Shown: positions 25,121-32,965 of the stretch, piece by piece
How positions within the stretch are numbered: position 1 is the stretch's first letter
How the letters are laid out: every line of letters begins with the position of its first letter
Assembly: GCA_030765625.1 (NCBI GenBank)
Contig: JAVCCF010000019.1
Location: 1-32,965, forward strand
Length of the DNA: 32,965 nucleotides
Origin: Candidatus Tenebribacter burtonii
Lineage (GTDB): Bacteria > Cloacimonadota > Cloacimonadia > Cloacimonadales > TCS61
Direction: 5' to 3'
The notes under the pieces: generated by a model
The model's input: the letters and a program-made list of their open reading frames with translations, nothing else
The model's database searches: none
What the model was told of the DNA's origin: nothing
Made by a program: the position numbers and the translations under genes

Positions 25121-25180
25121 CAAATTGTTCGTTCTTAACTCCACTGTCATTTTATTTCCGTGAAGTCAAGTCCGAGAACT

Positions 25181-26995
25181 TTACTTAACTAATAACATTT
25201 TTTTATTATATTCATTTGTATCTGTGATAAGTTTATAGAAATAAACACCTGAGGCTACATCTTTACCACTTGCATCTTTTCCATCCCAAACAACACTATT
25301 AACTTGATCAGTATAGATATGATCATTAAATATAGATTTGATCTTTTCACCTTTTACATTGTAGATGATCAACTCTACATCACTATCTTCTTCCAGTGCA
25401 AAACTTATTAATGTACTTGGGTTGAATGGATTGGGATAGTTTTGATATAATCCATAAATATCTGATGTATTAGGTGTTCCCGAATTACTTCCATCAAGAG
25501 GTATAGTTAGAGAAATCGGACCAAAAGACTCAGTCTCACCGCTATAACTTACACTCTCTATCCAGTAATAATATGTGAAGTTCTCTTCTACACCATACAT
25601 ATCTACATAAGTATAATCAGTAGGTTCTGTGGTTGTATCTGATCCCTCAATTAACTCATCTACATTAAGCAGTATAGCCTGACCCAGATTTTGAGAAATG
25701 GAACGGTATACATTCCAGCCAAGATTATTGCTTTCTGTTTGGGTTATCCAATACAGGGTTGGTTTATTTTCTATGTATTGGGCGGTGAAGGATGAGAGTA
25801 TTACTGGCAGAGTTGGATCCGGATTGTAAAGTAAACAAGGATAATTTGTACCAACAATTTTCCACGTATTTGTAAAATCCCAATTAGTAAATGTGGATTG
25901 AGTTTTCATCTCAGATGTTGTGTGACCCGTACCACCTCCACTTGTAGATTGTCCTGAAGTTTCAGTATCCCAGAAAGAATTATTGACAGTACCAACATCA
26001 ATATTACCTAAACCAACATAACCAACCAACCCACCAACTCTGTCAACGTTAACAGAACCTGTCGTTGTAACAGAACCTGCTGAATATGAATTAGTTATTC
26101 TTCCTCTTAAAAAAGTACAACCTGCTAACCCACCAATTCTCTCAGGTACAATTGAATCCACTTGAGGATCATTATCTACAGTTACACTTCCAAGCGCATA
26201 ACTAAATTGAGTAATACCTTTTTGATTACAACCAACTAATCCACCAAATTTATCTGCACCACTTCCGGGTTCTCTAGACCAAGATACATCAATATGAGCA
26301 TAGCATTTGGAAATTACTGGCTTAAAACCTTCAGCATTAGCAGCATTTTCTTGATAACTATTATTTGATCCTACCAAACCACCGGTTGCTCCGTCACCAA
26401 CAACAGTACCGTTTCTAGCAAAACAAAACTCTATTCTTGTATCATTATTTCCTTTCACTCTTCCTACTAAACTACCAGTTCCCCTGCCACCTGCTACTTC
26501 TACATCTAGTAATCCCAAATTTTTAATCTCCACTTCTGTACCATCCCAACCAAGGCAACCAAATAAACCAACCTCTACTTCTGAAGGTCGATTAATGAAT
26601 AGATTTGAAATTGTATAATCATCTCCATTATACGATCCAAGGAATCTTTGTCCATCCTCGTTATTACCAATCGGGTCCCAACCTTTTGAGCTGTCCCAAA
26701 GTTGTTTCCAATCCGAGTGTGGAGGTTCTTCAGATGTTCCCATTATATTTATACAAATATAAGTATAATTTGGGCTTGTTCCATGCTTTACATAATTTCC
26801 AAACGAATATGTTCCAGTTTCCCAATCGCTAACATTAGCTTGGTTGGTTGGGGCTAAATCGATATTAGCAGTTTGAGTATAATCTCCATTCAGTCCATCT
26901 CTTACGTTGTATAAATCGAGTAGAGAAGCAACATTAATTGCATATAATCCACTAAATATTATCATACTAATTAAAACTAAAACAATTTTTTTCAT
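25181..26995 (-). CDS. Secreted GLUG-repeat protein with C-terminal sorting tail
   Basis: Exported protein of 604 residues with a signal peptide (1 to about 18). From about residue 120 to 345 it carries repeated GGLVG motifs (VGGLVGYVG, FGGLVGCNQ, TGGLVGSNN and similar), the GLUG pattern of surface beta-solenoid or adhesin-like proteins. Then comes a fibronectin-like module (LPVILSSFTAQYIENKPTLY) and a Por/type IX-type tail (YQNYPNPFNPSTLISF to SGVYFYKL). These last parts are clearly homologous to the end of the subtilase at 2041-4467. GAGGAG precedes the ATG. Probably a cell-surface or released protein; ligand unknown. Confidence 0.85.
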   Translation of the reverse strand: MKKIVLVLISMIIFSGLYAINVASLLDLYNVRDGLNGDYTQTANIDLAPTNQANVSDWETGTYSFGNYVKHGTSPNYTYICINIMGTSEEPPHSDWKQLWDSSKGWDPIGNNEDGQRFLGSYNGDDYTISNLFINRPSEVEVGLFGCLGWDGTEVEIKNLGLLDVEVAGGRGTGSLVGRVKGNNDTRIEFCFARNGTVVGDGATGGLVGSNNSYQENAANAEGFKPVISKCYAHIDVSWSREPGSGADKFGGLVGCNQKGITQFSYALGSVTVDNDPQVDSIVPERIGGLAGCTFLRGRITNSYSAGSVTTTGSVNVDRVGGLVGYVGLGNIDVGTVNNSFWDTETSGQSTSGGGTGHTTSEMKTQSTFTNWDFTNTWKIVGTNYPCLLYNPDPTLPVILSSFTAQYIENKPTLYWITQTESNNLGWNVYRSISQNLGQAILLNVDELIEGSDTTTEPTDYTYVDMYGVEENFTYYYWIESVSYSGETESFGPISLTIPLDGSNSGTPNTSDIYGLYQNYPNPFNPSTLISFALEEDSDVELIIYNVKGEKIKSIFNDHIYTDQVNSVVWDGKDASGKDVASGVYFYKLITDTNEYNKKMLLVK

Positions 26996-27051
26996 AATTT
27001 CTCCTCATTTATTTTTCTATGTATAAATTTATAATGTAATCTCTTGATGAA

Positions 27052-27080
27052 ATAATTTTTATTATAACTTATTTTGTCAA
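27052..27080 (-). promoter_or_regulatory. Candidate promoter of the GLUG-repeat protein gene
   Basis: TTGACA on the minus strand (27080-27075) and AATTAT (27057-27052, four of six) are 17 bases apart in the 130-base gap upstream of the start. The region is very AT-rich, so chance matches are possible. Confidence 0.4.
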
Positions 27081-27125
27081 TTAAAATTATTTGTTTTTGC
27101 AGAAACTGTTAAGTTAAGATTCCCA

Positions 27126-28307
27126 TTAATTTATAAAAGTGTTTTCCAGAAAATCGAGCCAGTTAGTTTGAGAGAACTGCAAGGATTGATACTCTTCTTT
27201 ACGGATTTCAAAAAATCCTTGAGTCTCTTCATCTGGAAACCAGATAATTGCAGTTCCAACATCGTCTGAAGTATAACCGGTTGGATAGTCATCTGTTTTC
27301 TGGAAAATATAGCACGATTCGATTGCTGTTAATAATTCATCTGTAATTGCTTCAAGTTGTTCATCTTCAGTATTGTCGCTGACGATTGTGAAAAACTCTT
27401 TAATATCAACATCTAAGGGTGGATTTGTGGACCATGCTTCATTAAACTCAATACAATCCTGACGGCTCTCTATAAAGATATTTTCATTTGCATGTGCTGT
27501 CCATTCTGCAGTAAATTCTTCAAGTTTATTTAGAAGATGAGGAAATTCTGAAGTTTTAAGTACTGAGCATGAAATCGGGAAAATTTCTTCCATAAAGTAA
27601 TAATAGTGATATTGAAAACCTATATCCAAACAAATATTTTCGGTTGTTGTTTGCTCTTCCCACATAGAAAATATTTCAGTATAAGGGAAACCTTTCCAAT
27701 CTACTCCACCTTCAGAACCGATGATATAATCTGTATAATCGGCTACTTCGGCTGCAACCTCCACAGTTTGCATATTACAGGCATCAAAGATTAGAATTTC
27801 CAAATGCTCATTAATATTTTTTATTCCTGTACGAAGTTCTCCACCAGGAATACTAATGTAATTTTCCGATTCTACATCGGGGCAAAAAGAAGGAGGTAGA
27901 ATCCTTGAATTTGGATACCAACCATTTCCATGAGACCAGAGAACCAGCGCTTGTTTTTCGGATGGATATTTGTTAAATCCCCAATTTGCAAAAGAAGTTA
28001 TTTCGTTCTCATCACCACTGTCAATCTCACCTATATAGGAAATTTGCTCTTGCAATCCGGGATAAATATGATATCTATATGTTGCTTCTGGTGGAGGATT
28101 AGATTCGCTGTAATCCACTTGCACAATAACATTTATATTATCTGAAAATTCTGCCTGCATTAGATCTTCAATGTCAGCTAAAGCTTCATCATCCAAACCA
28201 TTATCGGCAGCCATGTAGATAAGGATCGTCCAATCACTCTCTTCTATTTTGCTGCAACCCAAGAGAGTGAAGATAACAAATAATAACAGAATAATTTTTT
28301 TTATCAT
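27126..28307 (-). CDS. Clostripain-like (C11) cysteine peptidase lipoprotein
   Basis: Surface or periplasmic lipoprotein of 393 residues, lipobox LLGC with Cys18. The C11 catalytic dyad is His126 (LWSHGNGW) and Cys177 (IFDACNM). DWTILIYMAADNGLDD near 25 and IIGSEGGVDWKGFPY near 195 are also typical. Family members cleave after basic residues; the specificity here is not predictable. No strong ribosome site precedes the ATG, unlike most genes here. It lies 15 bases after buk on the same strand; co-transcription is likely. No terminator is visible after it. Confidence 0.88.
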   Translation of the reverse strand: MIKKIILLLFVIFTLLGCSKIEESDWTILIYMAADNGLDDEALADIEDLMQAEFSDNINVIVQVDYSESNPPPEATYRYHIYPGLQEQISYIGEIDSGDENEITSFANWGFNKYPSEKQALVLWSHGNGWYPNSRILPPSFCPDVESENYISIPGGELRTGIKNINEHLEILIFDACNMQTVEVAAEVADYTDYIIGSEGGVDWKGFPYTEIFSMWEEQTTTENICLDIGFQYHYYYFMEEIFPISCSVLKTSEFPHLLNKLEEFTAEWTAHANENIFIESRQDCIEFNEAWSTNPPLDVDIKEFFTIVSDNTEDEQLEAITDELLTAIESCYIFQKTDDYPTGYTSDDVGTAIIWFPDEETQGFFEIRKEEYQSLQFSQTNWLDFLENTFIN

Positions 28308-28322
28308 AATTCAATTGAGGTA

Positions 28323-29399
28323 TTATTTATATTCCTTTGCAGCTTCGATACCTTTTAGAACCCGGACACCACCCTGGGTAAGAGCTTCCATCTCTTTTTC
28401 ACCAGGAATCACGAAAGTTTTTGCAATAAAGGAAGTTCTCTTCTCTAATACATCCACAACATAGTCATTATAAACCAGTCCACCTGTTAAAAAAATACCA
28501 TCAACCTTACCCTTTAACACAGTTGCGCAAGCACCGATCTCTTTGGAAATCTGATAGAGCATGGCATCGAAAACAAGTTTTGCTTTCTTATCTCCTTTCT
28601 TTATCATTTTAATTACATCACCACCATGATCAGTGCCTAGATAGGCAATAAGACCACCGGTTTTGGTAAACATATTAACCAGCTCTTTGTGAGTGTATTT
28701 GCCACTGAAAGCCAGTTCAAGCAGATCACCGATCGGTAGAGCTCCAGCCCGCTGAGGTGAGAAAGGTCCCATACCCAGTACTGCATTGTTTACATCGATC
28801 ATTTTCCCTTTTCTAATGGCCGCCACGCTGATACCACCGCCCATATGGACCCCAATCAGATTTACATCGGAAAATTCTTTATTCATCTTAGCTGCAATGT
28901 TTATCCCACAATACCGGAGATTAAGAGCATGCAACAAGGATTGCCTCTCGATTTCAGGACAGCCGGAAATGCGGGCAATATCATCAAATTCATCAACAGT
29001 AACAGGATCAACAATAAAGGCAGGAACACCTGTACCTCCTGCAATAGCTTTTGCTATAAAAGCACCTAGATTAGAAGCGTGGATACGTCCCCACAAACCC
29101 GGATCTTTAAGATCTTTCAACATATTATCATTGATCAGATAAGTTCCGCTGGAAATTGATTTAACCAATCCTCCCCTACCTACAACAGCTTTAATTGAAG
29201 AAAGTTCGATCTTGTGATTTTTTAGAGCTGTTAACACAAGTTCTTTCCTGAATTCATACTGCTCGATTATTCCCTCAAATTCTGCAATTTTACCAGCGTC
29301 ATGACGCAGTGTCTCTATAAATACAGGCTCTGCATCATCAAAGAGAGCAATCTTGGTCGAAGTTGATCCAGGATTAACAGCTAAAACACGGTACTCCAT
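28323..29399 (-). CDS. buk: Butyrate kinase
   Basis: Cytoplasmic kinase converting butyryl phosphate and ADP to butyrate and ATP (or related short branched acids). I start at the ATG 29399 (MEYRVLAVNPGSTSTKIALF), which has GGAG seven bases upstream and gives 358 residues, the normal length; an in-frame start at 29432 lacks such a site. Further ASKHA-fold landmarks are VGRGGL, GVHMGGGISVAA, GPFSPQRAGALP and IFLTGGLVYN. Phosphotransbutyrylase (ptb), the usual neighbour, is not in the window. Confidence 0.93.
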   Translation of the reverse strand: MEYRVLAVNPGSTSTKIALFDDAEPVFIETLRHDAGKIAEFEGIIEQYEFRKELVLTALKNHKIELSSIKAVVGRGGLVKSISSGTYLINDNMLKDLKDPGLWGRIHASNLGAFIAKAIAGGTGVPAFIVDPVTVDEFDDIARISGCPEIERQSLLHALNLRYCGINIAAKMNKEFSDVNLIGVHMGGGISVAAIRKGKMIDVNNAVLGMGPFSPQRAGALPIGDLLELAFSGKYTHKELVNMFTKTGGLIAYLGTDHGGDVIKMIKKGDKKAKLVFDAMLYQISKEIGACATVLKGKVDGIFLTGGLVYNDYVVDVLEKRTSFIAKTFVIPGEKEMEALTQGGVRVLKGIEAAKEYK

Positions 29400-29619
29400 A
29401 ACTATACTCCAGTTCATTATTTTTTTTGACACTTTGTAAAATTGAATTATCCAGTCAAATATTTTCTAACTAAACTATCTTGTACTTTCTAAAAAAACTA
29501 GACGAGAATAATCAATATTTTTGCAAATATTCAATCTGGCAATTTTTTATCTGAGTTTCAAGAGATTAAAGCAACAACTGAATATTTATTTTTGTACTAA
29601 CCTATGCTTCACAAATTAT

Positions 29620-29648
29620 TTGACACAATAAGTCAGCGAAAAATTAAT
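29620..29648 (+). promoter_or_regulatory. Candidate promoter of the tdk operon
   Basis: TTGACA (29620-29625) and ATTAAT (29643-29648, four of six) are 17 bases apart, ending 19 bases before the tdk start. It lies in the 267-base gap between the divergent genes buk and tdk, where I see no gene or RNA. Confidence 0.5.
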
Positions 29649-29666
29649 GACAAATGGATTTGAAGA

Positions 29667-30224
29667 ATGAATATTATCAATAATAAAACAGGATGGATCG
29701 AAGTGATCTGCGGAAGTATGTTCAGTGGCAAAACAGAAGAACTTATCCGCCGTGTTCACCGGGCTGAGTATGCCAGACGCAAAATCCAGGTTTTTAAACC
29801 TGAGATCGATAACCGCTATGAAAAGGATCACCTTGTCTCACATAGTAAAATGAAAACTCCTTCCCAGATCGTTAAAAATGCACAGGAAATTCATGACCTT
29901 GTTAAATACGATACTGAGATAATTGCTATTGATGAAGCACAGTTCTTTGATGATAATATTGTCACTATCTGTGATAAACTGGCTAATAGCGGCAAACGTG
30001 TAATAGTTGCTGGACTCGATCAGGATTATACGGGAAAACCATTTGGGCCTATGCCTTTTCTTTTAGCAATTGCCGAATATGTTTCTAAACTAAATGCGAT
30101 CTGCGTAAAGTGCGGGAATCCAGCCAGCAGAACCCAACGCCTTACCAAAAACAAGGAAACTGTAGTGGTAGGAGCTTCTGACATCTACGAAGCACGCTGC
30201 AGGAACTGTCACGAGGTTTTATAA
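29667..30224 (+). CDS. tdk: Thymidine kinase (type II)
   Basis: Cytoplasmic salvage enzyme making dTMP from thymidine and ATP. P-loop GSMFSGKT (16-23), FKPEIDNRY, catalytic Glu90 (IAIDEAQFF), [14 protein letters not shown], and a zinc site from Cys146, Cys149, Cys178 and Cys181. The length of 185 is typical of the small bacterial type. Only a weak site (GAAG) precedes the ATG; an in-frame stop just upstream fixes the start. It is followed after two bases by the YggT gene. Confidence 0.95.
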   Translation: MNIINNKTGWIEVICGSMFSGKTEELIRRVHRAEYARRKIQVFKPEIDNRYEKDHLVSHSKMKTPSQIVKNAQEIHDLVKYDTEIIAIDEAQFFDDNIVTICDKLANSGKRVIVAGLDQDYTGKPFGPMPFLLAIAEYVSKLNAICVKCGNPASRTQRLTKNKETVVVGASDIYEARCRNCHEVL

Positions 30225-30226
30225 AG

Positions 30227-30493
30227 ATGGATCCACTTAGAATGTTGTTAGCGCAGGCAGTTAAAATTTATATGTACTTGGTAATTTTCAGAGCAGTACT
30301 ATCCTGGATCAAAATCAATCCTACCGGACAATTCTTTAAGATCTATCTTTTTATCATTCAAATTACCGAACCTGTTATGAGACCCATCCGTGAATTTCTA
30401 CATAAGATCTTCCCATCATCACCAATCGACTTCTCACCCATTATTGTTATTGTTGCTTTAGATTTGATAAGACAATTCTTAATTGGGATTTAA
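30227..30493 (+). CDS. YggT-family membrane protein
   Basis: Small inner-membrane protein of 88 residues with two hydrophobic segments (about 8-28 and 68-86). Family landmarks are FRAVLSWIKINP, the TEPVMRPIREFL segment and PIIVIVALDLI. The family is implicated in membrane/osmotic and division-related functions but has no agreed biochemical role. It lies between two nucleoside salvage genes, spaced by 2 and 11 bases. Confidence 0.88.
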   Translation: MDPLRMLLAQAVKIYMYLVIFRAVLSWIKINPTGQFFKIYLFIIQITEPVMRPIREFLHKIFPSSPIDFSPIIVIVALDLIRQFLIGI

Positions 30494-30504
30494 CGAGAAT
30501 AAAT

Positions 30505-31317
30505 ATGTTAGAAAATATAAAAAATGCAGCCGATTTTATTCAGGAACGGATCGGGTTTGTTCCCGAGATCGGGATAATTCTGGGGACAGGGCTCAACTCG
30601 ATCGGTGATATGCTGGAAGATCCTGTTATAATTTCCTACCAAGACATACCTGAATGGAAGGCTTCTACTGCCCCTTCACATCAAGGCCGTCTGCTTGCTG
30701 GAAAACTTGACGGTAAAGGTATCGTGATCCTTCAGGGCAGACTTCATTATTATGAAGGATATTCAATGCAGGATGTTACCTTTCCGATCAGAGTATTAAA
30801 GACACTCGGCATAGAAAAACTGATCGTAACAAATGCTGCTGGAAGTCTCAATGAAAAAATGGTTCCCGGAAACCTGGTAATGATCAATGATCATATCAAC
30901 TGGATGGGAACTAATCCGCTGATTGGTGAAAACTATGATGAACTTGGCATAAGATTTCCCAGTATGCACGAACCCTATAATAAAGAATTTATAAAAATAG
31001 CTCATGGAATTGCAAAAGAAAATGATTTTTCTTTACAGAATGGAACATATTTAGCACTTTCCGGTCCAAGTTTGGAAACACGAGCAGAATGTAAGATGCT
31101 GGCAAAAATGGGAGCTGATCTGGTTGGTATGTCAACAGTACCGGAAGTCATTGTAGCAATACATTCAGATATGAAAGTTATCGGGATATCTGTTGTAACT
31201 AATTTGAGCAATATCTTTCATTCTAAAGCTCATACACAGGAAGAGATCAGGAAAAATGCTTTGAAGGCTAAGCATGATCTTGAAATATTAATATTAGAAT
31301 TATTTAAGGAAATATAG
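30505..31317 (+). CDS. Purine nucleoside phosphorylase (trimeric type)
   Basis: Cytoplasmic enzyme splitting purine nucleosides with phosphate to base and (deoxy)ribose-1-phosphate. Residues 23-33 IGIILGTGLNS, then SHQGR, GRLHYYEGY, TNAAGSLN, the GPSLETRAE block, MSTVPEVIVA and VVTNLSN are the marks of the PNP I/MTAP family. The length of 270 fits. It works in purine salvage and complements tdk two genes upstream. Its ribosome site is weak. Confidence 0.94.
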   Translation: MLENIKNAADFIQERIGFVPEIGIILGTGLNSIGDMLEDPVIISYQDIPEWKASTAPSHQGRLLAGKLDGKGIVILQGRLHYYEGYSMQDVTFPIRVLKTLGIEKLIVTNAAGSLNEKMVPGNLVMINDHINWMGTNPLIGENYDELGIRFPSMHEPYNKEFIKIAHGIAKENDFSLQNGTYLALSGPSLETRAECKMLAKMGADLVGMSTVPEVIVAIHSDMKVIGISVVTNLSNIFHSKAHTQEEIRKNALKAKHDLEILILELFKEI

Positions 31318-31331
31318 AAAAGGAAGTAATC

Positions 31332-31730
31332 ATGACAGCAATGCCATTACCAGAAAAAAGACTTGAAAAATACAAAGAGATTCTTCTAAAAGAAAAAGAA
31401 GAGATTCAAAAAGTCATTAACAATATAAATGATATTCAAAAACGCGGAGCGAAAGATGGCAATGGCGACCTCTCTGCATATTCACAGCACCAAGCAGACC
31501 TTGGTTCCGATACTGATGAATCTGAACGTCGAGTTTATATTCTAGAAAAAGAACTAAATAACATTAAATTGATCAACTCTGCACTGAAGAGGATATACGA
31601 TAAAACATACGGCATTTGCGAGATTTGCGGCAATATAATTCCCGCTAACCGATTAAAAATTATTCCATACGCTAAATATTGCATAAAATGTAAAGAAGAA
31701 GAAGAACTGCGTAAGAAAAGAAGAAAATAG
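31332..31730 (+). CDS. DksA/TraR-type zinc-finger protein
   Basis: Protein of 132 residues. A long helical N-terminal part (about 5-90, likely a coiled-coil hairpin with DLGSDTDESER near the turn) is followed by a C4 zinc finger with Cys96, Cys99, Cys117 and Cys120 (CEICG and CIKCK). DksA-type proteins enter the secondary channel of RNA polymerase and modulate transcription with ppGpp; whether this one does is inferred. GGAAG precedes the ATG. It overlaps lspA by one base. Confidence 0.88.
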   Translation: MTAMPLPEKRLEKYKEILLKEKEEIQKVINNINDIQKRGAKDGNGDLSAYSQHQADLGSDTDESERRVYILEKELNNIKLINSALKRIYDKTYGICEICGNIIPANRLKIIPYAKYCIKCKEEEELRKKRRK

Positions 31731-32230
31731 TGAAAAGATTAGTGAAGCTATTGCCCTTTTATTGGGTATCTCTGATCATAATTATAATTGATCAAGTATC
31801 AAAGTATATGATCAGAACTTATTTAGAGCCAGGGCAGATAATTAAATTATCTCCAAAATTTATCTGGCTTACTTTTGTACGGAATACCGGAGCAGCTTTC
31901 AGTTTCTCTTTTGGAAATCCACTGCTGAATAGAATTCTGTTCATTATTATTTCAATAATTGCGATTTTTTTTATAATTTATTTAAGTATTAAAAGTAAGA
32001 ATAGAATAGAGATATTTTCCTTTGCACTTATTCTTGGTGGTGCTATAGGAAATTTAGTTGATAGAATTTTAATGGGAAGCGTAACAGATTTTATCTGGTG
32101 TGATTTCCCTGATGTGATCATGACAAGATGGCCTGTATTCAATATTGCAGATAGTTCCATTGTAATTGCCATTGTTCTAATGATAGCATCTACATTATTT
32201 CAAAAAGAAAAAATTGAGGAGAAAGAATGA
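31730..32230 (+). CDS. lspA: Lipoprotein signal peptidase (signal peptidase II)
   Basis: Inner-membrane aspartyl peptidase of 166 residues that cleaves prolipoproteins, such as the two lipoproteins in this window. Four membrane segments; IIDQVSKYM near 20, FVRNTGAAFSF near 49, GGAIGNLVDRI near 103, and the catalytic pair Asp120 (VTDFI) and Asp141 (FNIADSS). The GTG at 31730 shares its G with the preceding stop codon; a second in-frame GTG four codons on is possible. It overlaps the next gene by four bases (ATGA). Confidence 0.94.
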   Translation: MKRLVKLLPFYWVSLIIIIIDQVSKYMIRTYLEPGQIIKLSPKFIWLTFVRNTGAAFSFSFGNPLLNRILFIIISIIAIFFIIYLSIKSKNRIEIFSFALILGGAIGNLVDRILMGSVTDFIWCDFPDVIMTRWPVFNIADSSIVIAIVLMIASTLFQKEKIEEKE

Positions 32231-32965
32231 AGAACACATTTATTATTTTATTTTTCTTAGCTACAACTTTAGTATTTGCCCAAGATATTACACCAATTGC
32301 AAATATACAAGATAGCGTAAGCGTTTATAATGGACAAGATGTTACAGTAGAAGGTGTAATCACAATAGGAGCAGGTATTTCAAATAACAATCTACTGAAC
32401 GCTTTTATTCAGGACAATTCAGGAAAGGGTATCCTGCTTTTTGATTATGATATTACCTCGGCATACGAGACTGATATAATTCGCGGAAACATTTTACGTG
32501 TAACTGGCGAAGTTTCTGAATATAATTCTGTAACAGAGTTGAAGGATTTCACATATATCGTTATCAGTTCAGGAAATCCTGATCCTGTAGCTACTGTTCT
32601 TGATCTGGGAACTAATAATGATATTTATGAAGGAACTTTAGTACAGGTTACAGGCACAATCGTTGAGAAGTATTATGCTGGTGGTGGAACTAATCTCAAT
32701 ATAAAAGATGAAGACAATAATCAAGTAACCGTACGTGTTTGGGACTCAACTGGTATTGAGTTAGATGATTATGCAGAAGGATATATATTGGAAGCTCGTG
32801 GTGCTGGAGGAATGTATAATGGTTTTCAGATTTTAGCCGGTTATCAGGATCATCTAGGGGAAGGAGAATTCGTTATCTACCCATACGGTGATATCAGCGA
32901 AAGAATCCCGGGAGAACCCGTAAATATTACATTCACATATCCTCTGGAATTCGCTAATGTTATCA
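32227..32965 (+). CDS. Secreted OB-fold-like protein, 3' end outside window
   Basis: About 246 codons are visible before the window ends. The ATG overlaps the lspA stop by four bases. A signal peptide covers 1 to about 19 (LFFLATTLVFA-QD). Two consecutive modules of about 90 residues begin with a pattern like NGQDVTVEGVIT and later EGTLVQVTGTIVEK, with AFIQDNSGKGILLFD and NIKDEDNNQVTVRVWD in matching places. This resembles the OB-fold domains seen in secreted nucleases and surface proteins. The catalytic or sorting part, if any, lies outside. Function not assigned. Confidence 0.75.
   Translation, partial: MKNTFIILFFLATTLVFAQDITPIANIQDSVSVYNGQDVTVEGVITIGAGISNNNLLNAFIQDNSGKGILLFDYDITSAYETDIIRGNILRVTGEVSEYNSVTELKDFTYIVISSGNPDPVATVLDLGTNNDIYEGTLVQVTGTIVEKYYAGGGTNLNIKDEDNNQVTVRVWDSTGIELDDYAEGYILEARGAGGMYNGFQILAGYQDHLGEGEFVIYPYGDISERIPGEPVNITFTYPLEFANVI

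Larger units (their letters stand above)
24956..25173. repeat. Palindromic repeat element with terminal inverted repeats (MITE-like)
   Basis: The left end reads GGATTTGACTTAA ... GAGTTAAGAAC (24956-24991). The right end is its inverse, GTTCTTAACTC ... AAGTCAAGTCC (25131-25173). The interior holds a hexamer array and a hairpin that can end the minus-strand gene. The left end can fold into a small stem (CTTAACAGCG with CGTTGAGTTAAG, one bulge). A related element lies at 5666-5729. No coding capacity and no clear target-site duplication. Its nature as a mobile element is inferred. Confidence 0.5.

Noticed and set aside
29400-29666. Possible small RNA or tRNA in the gap between buk and tdk.
   Set aside because: No tRNA-like arms, no GC-rich hairpins and no terminator; only a plausible tdk promoter.

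Overview
The window is AT-rich, gene-dense bacterial DNA. It most resembles a genome of the Cloacimonadota or a neighbouring candidate phylum (an inference from gene content, not a proven placement). Two secreted proteins end in a Por/type IX-type tail with an NFPNPFNPST motif, and the window also holds gingipain-like, subtilisin-like and clostripain-like peptidases and a butyrate kinase. Most genes have strong AGGAG-type ribosome binding sites, which argues against ordinary Bacteroidota, where such sites are usually weak.

Positions 1-4545 (+): the 3' part of a C25 (gingipain-type) peptidase and a complete secreted subtilase, each followed by a clear intrinsic terminator. Positions 4564-13404 (+): mnmA, a repeat-filled gap, wecB, two tandem secreted DUF3857/transglutaminase-like proteins (the second without catalytic residues), a fucose-isomerase-like protein, a small exported protein and a DUF2971 protein.

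Positions 13424-21985 (-): one long operon, read from right to left: membrane-fusion adaptor, TPR protein, ABC ATPase, two MacB/FtsX-type permeases, a lipoprotein, a sigma-54-type NtrC-like response regulator and its histidine kinase. Just upstream of the first gene is a sequence matching a sigma-54 promoter (GG-N10-GC) with two dyads about 80-110 bases further up. The operon therefore appears to encode its own activator and to be autoregulated.

Positions 22121-24530 (-): trxA, groES (behind a degenerate CIRCE operator), hisS and a four-helix-bundle (S23-type) gene flanked by inverted arrays of a GGAATTAGG-like repeat. Positions 24531-25180 hold no protein gene. They contain a perfect heptamer array, a long-type (Alu-domain) SRP RNA gene and a small palindromic repeat element with terminal inverted repeats, related to a copy in front of wecB. 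Positions 25181-29399 (-): a GLUG-repeat secreted protein with the same C-terminal module as the subtilase, a C11 peptidase lipoprotein and butyrate kinase.

Positions 29667-32965 (+): tdk, a YggT-family protein, purine nucleoside phosphorylase, a DksA/TraR-type zinc-finger protein, lspA and the 5' part of a secreted OB-fold-like protein cut by the window edge.
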